64,000 nt of DNA from NCBI GenBank assembly GCA_016806645.1, contig JACSYO010000199.1, positions 485,001 through 549,000 of the forward strand, in the 5' to 3' direction. The notes under the pieces were generated by a model. That model was not told the origin of the DNA. It ran no database searches and saw only the letters and a program-made list of their open reading frames with translations. The position numbers and the translations under genes are program-made. Positions 52,769 through 59,112 of this stretch are shown piece after piece (position 1 is the first letter of the stretch; every line of letters begins with the position of its first letter). Source of the stretch: Ophiodon elongatus. Its lineage: Eukaryota > Chordata > Actinopteri > Perciformes > Hexagrammidae.

Positions 52769-54493
52769 AAGATGCTTCTGACTTGCAGTGACACGTGTCT
52801 TTATGTGCTTTTCTATATCTTGACATGTATGTGTATTATAGTTTTATGTATTTGTAAATGATGATGCTAGTGCAATATATTCTAATGACATGTTTTTTTT
52901 AATGTATTTCCAATGTTTAGTTATTGGGAATAACAAGGAGGGGTCAGGCAACAAGCTGATGTTGATACACACATTTTGCATTAAAGTAAGACTTTAATGC
53001 AAAACAGTTTGAGATCTGTAAGGACATGAAGACACCTGAGGTGCTCTTAAATGAATGTTCGGATTAAAAGGCCTGTAACTGTTATCAAGGTTTATGGTTA
53101 GAATTTCAATTAATGATATATTGATAAAAATTGTTATATCTAAACCTAATTTCAAGGGTTATTAAATGTTAATTTGGATGAAAGCTAAACAGGATGAAGT
53201 GGGGCTGTTTAAGTCCTAAGTCTAGTCTAGTTCAGGTAGAGCAGCAACCCCCTTGTTCTGAAAGGTAAAATTACAGTTTTTTTCAATGGTGTGTGGTAGC
53301 TTTAGATAATGGCTTCAGTTCCCTGCCGAAAACATAGACTGTATATCTGTCTCACGGCAAGGTAAACTGGTGAAAATATTCTCAAAATAGCATACACCTA
53401 AACTGTATTGATTTTTTTAGGTTGGTCTTTGCATTAAGTAGCTGAAATACATTTAGCTGATTTCCCTGTCCACAGTGGGACATTGCTTTGCTGCTCTACT
53501 CGTGTCTGCTTCTCCAAACTGGAGGCGTGCCGACCGCCGTCTACTGTAATATTATAGTAATACACTGACTCGGGTATAAAGTACCTCATGCAACCACACT
53601 TCAGAACACCTGAACTATCAGTTCACAGAAGAATGTCATCTCATGGTGAATTTAGTAGCTGTTCTGGAGTTTTCTATCATCACATTATATTCAGGTGATG
53701 GACTTTGCTCAGTTATCTGGGAATTGCAGATGTTTACATTTTGACATTTTTAAAGTTCATTGACACACGTCATGTTGTCACTGTTCACAGTAACAGGCCA
53801 GCTGGGGAGTTTACTCGTGTTTTTTTAGTCATGTTTCTTTAACTTGAGGATTCAAGTATTTCTGGTTATAAGACTCAAGATTAATTGATGTCATAACTTA
53901 CTGTTTTAGAAGAAAAACAACAATTGAAGAAGCAGCTAAATCTTCCGTAAATTAAAGGTGCAAGATACAGAACTTAGAGCATTTTGATTGCCTCTCAACA
54001 GCTCTCAACATGGTGAAAGCGAGCTGGCACAGTTAACGGTGCTAACAGTGCAAACAAAGGCAACAGTGCTGACAGAGCTAACAGTGTTCACCCGATGGGA
54101 GAATCGGAGGGTGGGTGCTACTGCGACGATGCTGTCGGTTGGGATGCCATCATCAGCTGTAACAGCCCTATGGCGCTTCTGCTCAGGTAGACATTACCCA
54201 CTATATCTTCACATAGCAGATCATAGCTGCAATGTTAACGTTCAGAATGGTAAATACAGCTCTTTTAAATATGGTTTTGGACTCCACTTCCCACATCCCA
54301 GTTTCTTACTTGCAGGAGGCACAGACGAAGCAGCGGGGGTGGTAGGTCTTTCCCAGGGCAGACACCACCTCCCCTTCAATGAAGTCCTGGCAGCTGAAGC
54401 AACGAGTCCCGTACAGTCGCTGGTAGTCCAGAGTACAGATGTATTCTCCCTGTCGCACGAAGAATCCTCCCTGGGCCAGTTCACAACCACATA
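10318..54493 (-). CDS. ablim2: ablim2-like actin-binding LIM protein, 21 exons, 5' end missing
   Basis: Cytoskeletal adaptor. In this family the LIM domains bind partner proteins and the C-terminal villin headpiece binds F-actin; ABLIM2 is known from striated muscle and brain and cooperates with STARS in SRF signalling. Joining 21 minus-strand exons gives 667 codons in one frame with AG/GT at each intron. Counting from the first whole codon: end of LIM1 (C19, D22); LIM2 (C31, C34, H51, C54, C57, C60, C79, C82); LIM3 (C100, C103, H121, C124, C127, C130, C147, D150); LIM4 (C159, C162, H179, C182, C185, C188, H207, C210); Ser/Pro-rich linker about 211-600; headpiece about 604-667. ABLIM2 is preferred over ABLIM1/3 because of GGFFVRQGEYICTLDYQRLY in LIM1 and KVKLP plus SPEDF in the headpiece, judged from memory of the family. 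The start codon and first half of LIM1 are absent. Gene identity is very secure; the paralogue is probable. Confidence 0.9.
10432..14559 (-). other. ablim2: ablim2 last intron (4.1 kb)
   Basis: This intron lies between the two headpiece exons. It contains a plus-oriented SINE at about 12640-13052 followed by a second truncated tail at about 13060-13112. Nothing else was recognised. Confidence 0.8.
12640..13052 (+). mobile_element. tRNA-derived SINE copy 2
   Basis: Plus orientation: cagttcgatcccccggctcc, then ttgggaaaaacacttaaccc and tgtgaatgggtgtgaatg, ending ctttgagtggtcggaagact. An internal stretch is partly duplicated, and a second tail lies at about 13060-13112. Confidence 0.7.
14560..14640 (-). 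CDS. ablim2: ablim2 exon: headpiece N-terminal part
   Basis: This 81-nt exon is phase 0 at both ends, acceptor tttgccag and donor gtgagt. It encodes IYPYEMLAVTHRVKVKLP, then REVDRTRLE. IYPYE opens the villin-headpiece region of abLIM and dematin, and VDRTRLE precedes the compact helical core. KVKLP is closer to ABLIM2 than to ABLIM1 or ABLIM3. Confidence 0.96.
14748..14755 (-). CDS. ablim2: ablim2 8-nt microexon (EYK)
   Basis: The 8-nt exon AATACAAG lies between acceptor ctccattgcag and donor gtaaga. With the G left by the previous exon it makes GAA TAC AAG, giving GMR-EYK-IYPYE, exactly the family sequence. Without it the previous donor (phase 1) and the next acceptor (phase 0) would not be in frame, so it is required for a full-length headpiece. 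Confidence 0.9.
14943..15000. repeat. GCAC tetranucleotide microsatellite
   Basis: About twelve nearly perfect CACG/GCAC units. Confidence 0.95.
16075..16910. repeat. gacttg-rich repeat with 32-bp tandem units
   Basis: The edges read gacttggactcaagtc and gacttggacctgagc. From about 16691 seven near-identical 32-bp units follow, each containing caagacttgacttggactc. The same vocabulary builds the much larger block at 57585-60630. Confidence 0.9.
17294..17354 (-). CDS. ablim2: ablim2 exon: acidic segment ending GGMR
   Basis: This 61-nt exon lies between acceptor tcctgtag and donor gtgaga. It encodes AAEMVDDEVDPDSQSWGGMR and leaves one G for the microexon. The DPD..SWGGMR ending matches the region just before the headpiece in abLIM2/3. 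Confidence 0.94.
17355..19916 (-). other. ablim2: ablim2 intron (2.6 kb)
   Basis: The main content is a dispersed repeat at about 17880-18228. There is also a short (AT)n run near 18516-18534 and a 16-bp direct duplication near 17670-17703. A 93-codon open frame on the minus strand (18692-18973) has no family motif and no fitting splice signals. Confidence 0.8.
17880..18228. mobile_element. dispersed fish repeat
   Basis: Contains the stereotyped words gggcaatttagagcc, ctgcatgtctttggactg, ggaggaagccggag, cacggggagaacgtgcaaac and ctccacacaga in the order in which they recur throughout fish genomes. I do not recall its family name. Confidence 0.7.
19917..19975 (-). CDS. ablim2: ablim2 exon: FPYNKSASLPGYGRNGIYK
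   Basis: This 59-nt exon lies between acceptor cttggcag and donor gtgagc. AT completes Asn. It encodes FPYNKSASLPGYGRNGIYK, the (F/R)PYxKSxxLPGxGxNG block of abLIMs. The intron after the preceding exon is only 80 bp. Confidence 0.94.
20056..20164 (-). CDS. ablim2: ablim2 exon: RTSWMILK linker block
   Basis: This 109-nt exon starts phase 0 after ctatgtag and ends with one A before gtgagt. It encodes RTSWMILKSEIDGQMGPEDL and then a Ser/Thr-rich stretch ending SQS. RTSWM(I/L)LK is an abLIM linker signature. Its pyrimidine tract on the minus strand is a (CT)n microsatellite that begins only a few bases from the acceptor. Confidence 0.92.
20170..20222. repeat. GA/G-rich microsatellite next to a splice acceptor
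   Basis: A gagaga run followed by G-rich sequence begins about six bases from the acceptor of the exon ending at 20164. On the transcribed strand it is the CT-rich pyrimidine tract of that acceptor. Confidence 0.9.
20336..20373 (-). CDS. ablim2: ablim2 exon: SRTSWQDGEDGK
   Basis: This 38-nt exon lies between acceptor gttttacag and donor gtgggt. CT completes Ala after YKQH. It encodes SRTSWQDGEDGK and ends on a whole codon, so it joins the next exon (RTSWMILK) in frame. The repeated RTSW on both sides of this junction suggests an old exon-edge duplication. Confidence 0.88.
20374..23419 (-). other. ablim2: ablim2 intron (3.0 kb) with 42-bp tandem repeat
   Basis: The intron contains the 42-bp tandem array at 20935-21168. 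The remainder is AT-rich and unremarkable. No exon was recognised in it. Confidence 0.8.
20935..21168. repeat. 42-bp minisatellite, about five copies
   Basis: Each unit contains actggaagggcatcct, then gagggcacttcatca. The three right-hand units are almost identical and the two left-hand ones have diverged, as expected of an array that grew from one side. Confidence 0.93.
23420..23473 (-). CDS. ablim2: ablim2 exon: DNIYRKPPIYKQH
   Basis: This 54-nt exon lies between acceptor catcttcag and donor gtacag. AG completes Glu after HFHVP. It encodes TLVKDNIYRKPPIYKQH, a signature shared with ABLIM1 and ABLIM2, and leaves one G. Confidence 0.95.
23474..25373 (-). other. ablim2: ablim2 intron (1.9 kb)
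   Basis: AT-rich intron sequence with no recognised element or exon. Confidence 0.75.
25374..25481 (-). CDS. ablim2: ablim2 exon: SESGRSTPSLS...APRHFHVP
   Basis: This 108-nt exon begins with GT and ends with G before donor gtaggc. It encodes SESGRSTPSLSTYSD, then AAPRHFHVP, a conserved linker block. The acceptor is unusual: it ends gaag. From about 25482 to 25554 no other AG is present after the pyrimidine-rich tract, so this is the first usable AG. The phase fits both the cassette exon and the exon beyond it. Confidence 0.92.
25482..30228 (-). other. ablim2: ablim2 intron (4.7 kb) with unassigned open stretches
   Basis: Three minus-strand stretches stay open and look less like simple repeats: 25775-25996, 27597-27815 and 28081-28413. 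None carries a family motif I know. The best splice pair for the middle one does not fit the phase of the flanking exons. A CA run lies at about 27168-27193. Confidence 0.7.
30229..30522 (-). CDS. ablim2: ablim2 candidate 294-nt symmetric cassette exon
   Basis: A 98-codon, phase-symmetric exon lies between acceptor gacattcag and donor gtatca. It begins GPEVYLGGRHSS, has a poly-Gly run (EGSGGGGGVGSG) and ends QQHNYIPYFR plus a split Gly. Skipping it joins SRPG directly to SESGRSTPSLS, which is the compact mammalian form as I remember it. Both forms keep the frame. The acceptor, phase and donor are seen; alternative or fish-specific use is inferred. Confidence 0.8.
30523..31951 (-). other. ablim2: ablim2 intron (1.4 kb)
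   Basis: No exon was recognised. Part of it (about 31440-31590) resembles a stretch near 56540-56665, around the words tctcctgga and gaaagtcc, which suggests a dispersed repeat. Confidence 0.7.
31952..32069 (-). CDS. ablim2: ablim2 exon: Ser/Arg/Pro-rich linker
   Basis: This 118-nt exon starts phase 0 after ctaccag and ends with one G before gtatca. It encodes GDGEKSPRQRRPSSPSS, then LGGYGRYTPCRSPQNYSRP. This corresponds to the mammalian RTSSPSS / GRYTP / SRSPQHYSRP block. The RxxS motifs suggest phosphorylation, which is inference only. Confidence 0.93.
32070..33458 (-). other. ablim2: ablim2 intron (1.4 kb)
   Basis: Contains a long CA microsatellite at 33317-33390, about 70 bp from the donor of the 33-nt exon. 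Nothing else was recognised. Confidence 0.8.
33317..33390. repeat. CA microsatellite
   Basis: Nearly perfect CA run within an ablim2 intron. Confidence 0.95.
33459..33491 (-). CDS. ablim2: ablim2 33-nt small exon (SPQLLSPTPTE)
   Basis: An 11-codon exon lies between acceptor tttgcag and donor gtaata, phase 0 on both sides. It encodes SPQLLSPTPTE. As I remember, this peptide is an alternatively used segment in mammalian abLIMs between the HYGE and GD blocks, so optional inclusion is likely. Its size and phase would let it be skipped without a frameshift. Confidence 0.85.
33492..33866 (-). other. ablim2: ablim2 intron (375 bp) with G-run
   Basis: Short intron containing a run of G tracts on the plus strand at about 33696-33731, hence C tracts in the pre-mRNA. 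Confidence 0.85.
33696..33731 (+). repeat. G-tract cluster, possible G-quadruplex
   Basis: Successive G runs separated by one or two T or A on the plus strand, the pattern needed for a four-stranded G structure in DNA. Confidence 0.7.
33867..34010 (-). CDS. ablim2: ablim2 exon: conserved YKDLAALPKTKAIYNIDRPD block
   Basis: This 144-nt exon has both ends phase 0, acceptor ctgccag and donor gtagac. It encodes 48 residues from AKLGEEMLDYKDLAALPK through RPDMLSYSPYVSYPSEE to HYGE, a hallmark of the abLIM linker shared by the paralogues. The ATG near its start makes a long open frame that runs past the donor; only the part up to 33867 is exon. Confidence 0.95.
34172..34249 (-). CDS. ablim2: ablim2 exon: Ser-rich linker
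   Basis: This 78-nt exon has both ends phase 0, acceptor gtgttttag and donor gtaaga. It encodes TRTSSES, then VPASSTSGSPSRVIY, a block conserved across abLIM linkers. It happens to start with ATG, but family comparison places it inside the protein, so I do not call a start here. Confidence 0.93.
35128..35169 (-). CDS. ablim2: ablim2 candidate 42-nt optional exon in linker
   Basis: A 14-codon block, KQVRIQLNDIPEQQ, lies between acceptor ccttcccag and a weaker donor, gttggt. Both ends are phase 0, so inclusion or skipping keeps the frame. Skipping would join EEKSK to TRTSSES, closer to the mammalian ABLIM2 arrangement as I remember it. The splice signals and phase are seen; use as an alternative exon is inferred. 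Confidence 0.65.
35421..35564 (+). repeat. 144-bp near-identical repeat, copy 1
   Basis: Aligned by eye to 39729-39872 in the same orientation over 144 positions, with two differences (ccggca/ccagca and atgcaa/atgtaa). No coding potential is seen. Confidence 0.9.
36013..36071 (-). CDS. ablim2: ablim2 exon: last ligands of LIM4
   Basis: This 59-nt exon lies between acceptor tgtcttcag and donor gtgggt. GA completes the Gly codon of YLQG. It encodes SSIWHPPCRQAAKQEEKSK. WHPPC supplies the last two zinc ligands of LIM4, and the basic and acidic tail begins the linker. Confidence 0.94.
36072..37556 (-). other. ablim2: ablim2 intron inside LIM4 (1.5 kb)
   Basis: AT-rich intron with no recognised element. 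Confidence 0.8.
37557..37644 (-). CDS. ablim2: ablim2 exon: middle of LIM4
   Basis: This 88-nt exon lies between acceptor ctcaacag and donor gtaggt. It starts on a whole codon and leaves one G at the end. It encodes AGEKHYHPTCARCARC, the H-x2-C-x2-C-x2-C core of LIM4, then EGEEMYLQ. It lies 9 kb from the preceding exon; the L2 LINE relic sits in that intron. Confidence 0.95.
38220..38345 (-). mobile_element. 3' end of a non-LTR retrotransposon, GATAA tail
   Basis: gataagataagataagata is followed by ctttattgtcccgcaggg and aaattta. On the minus strand it is the same type of 3' terminus as at 2292-2560, with a different tail repeat. Confidence 0.6.
38696..38957 (-). mobile_element. tRNA-derived SINE copy 3
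   Basis: Plus-strand text runs from gtgcttttctagtctc, through gaccactcaaacactacatg and tgtcttgcccaaggacac, to ctctaccactgagccacag. Read on the minus strand this is head (A-box-like tgtggctcagtggtagagc) to tail. Confidence 0.8.
39729..39872 (+). repeat. 144-bp near-identical repeat, copy 2
   Basis: Partner of 35421-35564, about 4.3 kb away in another ablim2 intron and in the same orientation. Confidence 0.9.
42608..42690. repeat. CACG/CA microsatellite
   Basis: CACG units followed by CA. Cys/Val-rich open frames over it are artefacts. Confidence 0.95.
43976..45067 (+). mobile_element. L2-type LINE relic, 3' part
   Basis: A 5'-truncated non-LTR retrotransposon, antisense to ablim2. The frame beginning near 43990 encodes SGTALSLFSSYLNDRTYRV, GVPQGSVLGPLLFSLY and YADDTQL (44207 on), the reverse-transcriptase core. 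It then shifts frame near 44255 to SQWMSAHHLKINPDKTEIL. After LVQALVI (about 44585) a block typical of the family is missing. The sequence resumes with PVYIQDMVKPYT-like text and PKWWNELPNDIRTAGSLYIF in other frames. The 3' end, gtcgctttggataaaagcg then tctgctaaatgaatgtaa, is the classic fish L2 terminus. Frameshifts, an internal deletion and a stop make it dead. Confidence 0.9.
45808..45924. repeat. GT then GA microsatellites
   Basis: A GT run (about 45808-45853), then 25 bp of unique sequence, then a GA run (about 45879-45924). Confidence 0.95.
46693..46786 (-). CDS. ablim2: ablim2 exon: end of LIM3, start of LIM4
   Basis: This 94-nt exon lies between acceptor ctatcag and donor gtaaca. It begins with G, completing Lys of YISK, and ends on a whole codon. 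It encodes DGIPFCEMDYH, closing LIM3 with C-x2-D, and FGIQCESCKKYITGKVLE, opening LIM4. Confidence 0.95.
46787..47936 (-). other. ablim2: ablim2 intron (1.15 kb) with AT hairpin
   Basis: Contains the AT-rich inverted repeat tract at about 47635-47770. No exon was recognised. Confidence 0.8.
47635..47770. repeat. AT-rich inverted repeat / (TATC)n tract
   Basis: tagatatagatatagata is followed after a few bases by tatctatctatatctatat, and the pattern repeats. The two arms can pair into a long hairpin. Confidence 0.85.
47937..48063 (-). CDS. ablim2: ablim2 exon: LIM3
   Basis: This 127-nt exon lies between acceptor ctctgcag and donor gtaagt. It begins with AC, giving Asn at the split codon, and ends with AA. 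It encodes CCGCGKEF, the core HWHLGCFKCKVC, and VLNAEYIS. All zinc ligands of the first LIM3 finger and the start of the second are present. Confidence 0.95.
48355..48467 (-). CDS. ablim2: ablim2 exon: end of LIM2 and LIM2-LIM3 spacer
   Basis: This 113-nt exon lies between acceptor tttgcag and donor gtcagt. It begins with G, completing the split Lys codon after ASC, and ends with one A. It encodes QPFPAGDRVTFNGK, then ECICQKC with the last LIM2 zinc ligands, then a short spacer rich in Pro and Ala. Confidence 0.93.
49462..49765 (-). mobile_element. tRNA-derived SINE copy 4, most complete
   Basis: Plus-strand text runs from ggactgtacttgtatcgcgc and cactcaaagcgctttaacac, through gggttaagtgtcttgccc and gccggggatcgaaccgcc, to accactgagccacag. 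On the minus strand it carries A-box-like tgtggctcagtggt and B-box-like ggttcgatcccc. Confidence 0.85.
50890..51110 (-). mobile_element. tRNA-derived SINE copy 5, truncated
   Basis: Same tail order as copy 4 (cttccgaccactgaaagc, gaaggggctaccatataagg, gtgtcttgcctaaggac). The tRNA-like head is mostly missing. Confidence 0.75.
52450..52505. repeat. CA microsatellite
   Basis: CACG-type units followed by a CA run. Confidence 0.93.
52643..52763. repeat. CA microsatellite
   Basis: Compound CA array with a few CG-containing units. Confidence 0.95.
53955..54248. mobile_element. dispersed element, shorter copy
   Basis: Shares its start (ttaaaggtgcaagatac), middle (cggagggtgggtgcta) and end (ctatatcttcacat, gttcagaat) with 7616-8380 in the same order but lacks inner parts. 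It ends about 60 bp from an ablim2 splice donor. Confidence 0.6.
54310..54493 (-). CDS. ablim2: ablim2 exon: end of LIM1 and most of LIM2
   Basis: This 184-nt exon opens with TA, completing a split codon, and ends with AA before donor gtaaga; the acceptor is ttgcag. It encodes 60 whole codons: the second half of LIM1 (CGCELAQGG through YICTLDY) and the first part of LIM2 (RCFSC, then HPRCFVCASC). The first zinc ligands of LIM1 must lie in an upstream exon not found in this window. A dispersed repeat ends about 60 bp beyond its donor, at 53955-54248. A longer open frame crosses the exon in another register and is a shadow. Confidence 0.95.
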
Positions 54494-55000
54494 CTGCAAT
54501 AAGAGAGGACGAAGAGAGGGAGGGAGGAAGGGTGAAGGGGTACAGAAGAAGAGAGGGAAAAGAGAAGGGGAAAAGGGAAGGATGGACAAAAGAAGGGGAA
54601 AGAAAAAGAGTGAGACATCGTAGACAAAATTGATGACTGAAAATATTTGAAAGAAAATACTTTGCTTCCCCTGCAACATGGCCATCTTCACTTCTTTTCA
54701 TATGTCTTTTCTTAATGCAGCTGACTGACCACAAGGTATAGAAGTTATTTTGTTTAGCTGTTTTTGTCCCACGAGCAGCACCAAAGCTGCACCCCATGCA
54801 ATTCAATTAATGAGTTTTATAGATGTGTTTTATGAGTTAGAACATTTCTAAATCTCCTATTTATGTGGTTTTAACGTTTTATTGGTCCATTATTAGCTCA
54901 ATGCAACTGTACCTAAGCACAGCCTCCCACAGCTGCTAGCATGGCTGCACACTCTTAGATTAGCGGTCATATTGGTTGTTACCTTTAACCTGGTTTCCAT

Positions 55001-55485
55001 AAAAAATAATGGTATGGTATGTTTACTGTACTACATCAAACTGTACTATACTGTAGTACAATACACTCTACTGACTATGCTATACTACAGTATGAGTATA
55101 CTGTACAACAGCAATGTAAACTATAATGTAATATACTGTACTACATCATTTTATACTACTGTATGACAGTATACTATACTATACTTATGTACAGTATACT
55201 AAGCTATAATATTCTATATAATAAACTATACTACAGTATGCTGTACTGTACGATACTATACTACAGTAATCTATACTACATTGTACCACAGTATATAATA
55301 CTAAACTGTAAAAAATAAGCTGTCCTACAGTAAACTGTACTGTACTGTACTATACTAAACTGTCCTACTATATACTATTCTATATTTATAGTGTACTGTA
55401 TTACAGTATACTATACGATACTTTAATATACTATACCATATTAAACTACTTTATACTACACTATATACTATACTATAAAAGTCAC
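55001..55485. repeat. TACTATA/TACTGTA-rich quasi-repeat
   Basis: About 480 bp built almost entirely of tactata, tactgta and tacagtat words. Because tactgta and tacagta are complementary, the tract can fold on itself in many ways. Confidence 0.85.
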
Positions 55486-55935
55486 ATTCAAACAGACACA
55501 CACACACACAAACACATTGTTTATAGAGATTCATTTAAAAAGCAGTAAAAAGCCGAGGAGGCATTGCAGTGAGCAGTTTCTTTTTCTCAACCTGCAATAA
55601 CATCACCCTGTCAGAATGTTTGTGTTATTATGCATGCATGTATGTGTGTGAAGACTGGACCGTGCATATTGTCTGGCACAAAACATGACAGGAACTCCAC
55701 TCATCGTCCTCTCTTGTGAACCCACAATGATTACACACAGTGACCATGGCAACCACATGACATCTCAGACCAGCCACACCCACAGGGGAAATCTCGCTCT
55801 GTTTTCTCACTCCTTTAGCAATAACATCACCACTCCTTTCTTTTCCCTCCATTCTTTCTTCTTGGAAAAAATTACAGCAAAGATAAACGAGAGATGTTTG
55901 CATTAGTTGGGGCTCCATGACAGCTCTGTGAACTT

Positions 55936-55995
<60 letters not shown>

Positions 55996-56035
55996 GCGCG
56001 CACACGCACGCACGCACACACACATGCACACACAC
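55936..56035. repeat. CA/CG microsatellite
   Basis: CA run with an inner cgcgcgcg part that could adopt left-handed DNA. Confidence 0.93.
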
Positions 56036-57584
56036 TGTCTCAAACCTGCAGGGGTGTGTTAAGGTATGACATAATTGTAGCCTGTGGGTGAGATCACACA
56101 CACATAACATTTTCAAGACACACACGTGTATCCTTGCAGGAAAGTGAGAAGGTATGAGGTCATCAAGGTCTCAGTGTAAACTGTCCATGATACTGGCAGG
56201 TAGCTCAAACAATTAAACACAAAGTTCCAACCAGCAGTACAACCCCGGCCAGCTGTCTGCCCACTGAAACCAGTTAGATACCCATGGAACCAACGCACAT
56301 ACAGTAGCTGCTGTAGCTAGTACAGGTTATGTTAGCATATGTACAGAGCCTAGCCATGTAAATAGCTCCCCAAGCACCGTATCCTCATACAACGGTGTGT
56401 ATGATATCTTATGAAAAGATATTCCCACGGATGTCCAGCAAGAAGAGCGATCAGTGTACCTATGCAAGCCCCTGCGTTTTTTAGGCAACAAACCTACTTG
56501 GTTAGATAGGATTCAGATAGCTTGTGGTTTGGGTTAAAATAACTACTACAAAGCTACGTGACAAATAAGTCAACATTGACTTCTGATGTCACATGAGACT
56601 TGAACAGCAGTCTCCTGGATGAAAGTCCAATGTTTGTCGTCAGATGTTTTTTGACCCACCTATCAAGCCAGACTTATAGTGTATTAAATGTTTTTGTTGT
56701 CGGATGTCCTTGTTTGTTTTGTTTGGAGTACAAAACACAGCATTAAATCTGTCCTTTCACTTGAAATATCCTGAAGTTGTGGGGGTTTTGTAGCTTTCCA
56801 TTTTCTCTAATGGTAAAGGCAATTTCTTGCTGGGATGTTGCACAACTACTTAATGTCTGTGAACATCCACTTACATACAGTACACTGATGTAGCAGAAGC
56901 AAGACTTGTGATGTTATTCTTCCGTTTAAATCCCCAAACACTAATTTTGAAACTTCAAAATGTTCCTACTACCTAAGTAACAGTCAAATTCTCCCACCCT
57001 TTTATCCCCTTGTAAAAACTTTAACCGATATGTTGGACAACCTTTCCCCAGTATTTGCACCGTTTCACTTTGTTATCAAGCCCTCAAAGGAGTTACGACA
57101 TACTAATAAAACAACCATAACAATACGAGCAGGAATGTTTTCACAGGAAGTGGACGACATACTTTCCAGCGGGTGCTACCGGCTCCCTCACATCCGATTC
57201 AGATGTCTGGCAACCTGTCTAGAATGAGATAATGCTTTGGGCTGATGGAGTAAACAGCAGTGGAAAGCTGGATGGACGAGTTACATAAGTGACAAAATGG
57301 GGATTCTACAGGCTCTTTTGTCATTGTATGATAAAAGGTTATATTCAGGACATTTTGAGTTTTAAAGCACTCTTTACAGCACCTTTTCAACCAGGACCCA
57401 TTGTTTAGTTCTTTTTCGAACTTTTCTAAAACTCCCCACAATGATGGTAAGCCAAACACCCAAGGAGAAGCAGATTCTGGCACTACATGTAGCTCTTTTG
57501 ATAACATTGAATAATTATGAAACATTGCTTTTTAGGTTTAAACACTTGTTTAATTAAACTGGCCTATACAGCAGAGCCATAGTC

Positions 57585-58429
57585 TTGAGACGTGAGACTT
57601 GGCCTCCAGTCAAACAAAAAAAAAAAAGGTCCTCAGACTTGACTTGAGATCAACTTGAGACTTCAAAGCAGTGTCAAGTTTTGGCTTGGTGAAATCCCAC
57701 AACAGTAAAACAAATAAATATGACAATGGCAAACTTCTGAAATAACTTGAAATTTGACTTGAGACTCGTTCTGACAGACTGGATTTGGACTTCTCTTGAA
57801 AGACTTGAAATTTCACTTGAGACTTGTTTTGACAGACCTTACACTTGACTTTGGTTTAAATTATTTGAGACTTACTTATTACTTACTTATACTTGTTACT
57901 TACTTACTTTGACTTATTACTTACTTAGACTTATTACTTACTTAGACGCGTTACTTACTTAGACTTGATATTCACTTACTTAGACTTGTTACTTAGTTAG
58001 ACATGTTATCTACTTAGACTTTTGACTTACTTACTTATACTTATTACTTACTTACTTAGACTTGTTACTTACTTTATTGACTTGTTACTTACTTAGACTT
58101 GTTACCTTCTTAGACTTATTACTTACTTGTACTTGTTACTTACTTACTTGTACTTGTTACTTACTTACTTGACTTGTTACTTACTTACTTAGACCTTTTA
58201 CTTACTTACTTAGACTTATTACTTACTTAGACTTATTACTTACTTAGACTTGTTACTTACTTACTTAGACTTATTAATTACTTAGACTTTTTACTTACTT
58301 ACTTAGACTTATTACTTACTTAGACGTATTACTTATTTAGACATGTTACTTACTTATATTTGTTGCTAACTTACTTAGACTTGTTGCTAACTTAGACTTG
58401 TTACTTACTTACTTAGACTTGTTGCTAAC
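57585..58429. repeat. gacttg/ttacttac minisatellite, left part
   Basis: Begins with gagacgtgagacttgg-like text and passes into repeats of acttacttacttagacttgt with variable numbers of actt. It is cut at 58429 by the insertion at 58430. Confidence 0.92.
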
Positions 58430-59108
58430 TGTTAATGTTCAAAATCTTTGGGCGGACTTGGAAGAGAATTTCTGGATTCAGTAGGTTATAATAAAAATCA
58501 ATTTAATAAAAGTTGGCAATATAGTGCATAATCCTCAGCTGAGGGTTCATAAGCCAATGGAAGGCCACAGCCTTTCAACAGTTGCCTAAAAAGCAGCCTG
58601 AAGAGAGTTATCTGTCTTTGCGCATTGACCTAAGAGAGCCTCGAACTGACCAGTACATTTGGTAATATAGTCCAATGAAAATGTGCATCGTCGCCTCTCA
58701 TTGGCTCAGTTTTGTAGCGTGGATTTGGTTAAAGTTTTATGATGGTAGAATCGATGATTTTCCGTTGGTTTAGATTCGGTGCATCGTCCAGGCTTACCGG
58801 CACTTGAAGTCATCTCTTCACCCTCTCGTAAAGTTGAGCATATCCACTCCTCATGAGGAGTTGTTTTATTGCCCTTTGTGTTGATCTTGGAGACTTCAGT
58901 GTCTTCATCCCCCTCTCCCTATCTCATTCCATGCATACCTGAACTAAGTCTAAGTAAGAAACTCAATGTGGCTTCCTTCTATGTCACGCATACTCCTTGC
59001 CATAAGGCTCGCTATTCCTTATTAATTATCCTTTTTAAGTATCGTAATTTATACGTAGACATTCGTTATTTACAAGTGTAAGTCATATTATATTATTACA
59101 ACCTAACA
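58430..59108. mobile_element. 679-bp LTR-like insertion in minisatellite
   Basis: Ends are inverted: TGTTA at 58430 and TAACA at 59108. It is flanked by the direct repeat TAAC (58426-58429 and 59109-59112). The interior differs wholly from the array and has no convincing coding frame. TG...CA ends and a 4-bp duplication suggest a solo LTR. Orientation is unresolved. Confidence 0.7.
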
Positions 59109-59112
59109 TAAC

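Larger units (their letters stand above)
48468..54309 (-). other. ablim2: ablim2 intron inside LIM2 (5.8 kb)
   Basis: Contains two SINE copies (about 49462-49765 and 50890-51110), CA arrays at 52450-52505 and 52643-52763, and a relative of the dispersed element (53955-54248). No exon was recognised. Confidence 0.8.

Noticed and set aside
54242..54691. 149-codon minus-strand open frame across the LIM1-LIM2 exon
   Set aside because: It is in a different register from the LIM zinc-finger frame, which is confirmed by correct splice phases.
54306..54806. 166-codon frame as a complete protein starting before the LIM exon
   Set aside because: Only the part from 54493 down to 54310 has family similarity; upstream it runs through a CT-rich intron with a good acceptor at its edge.
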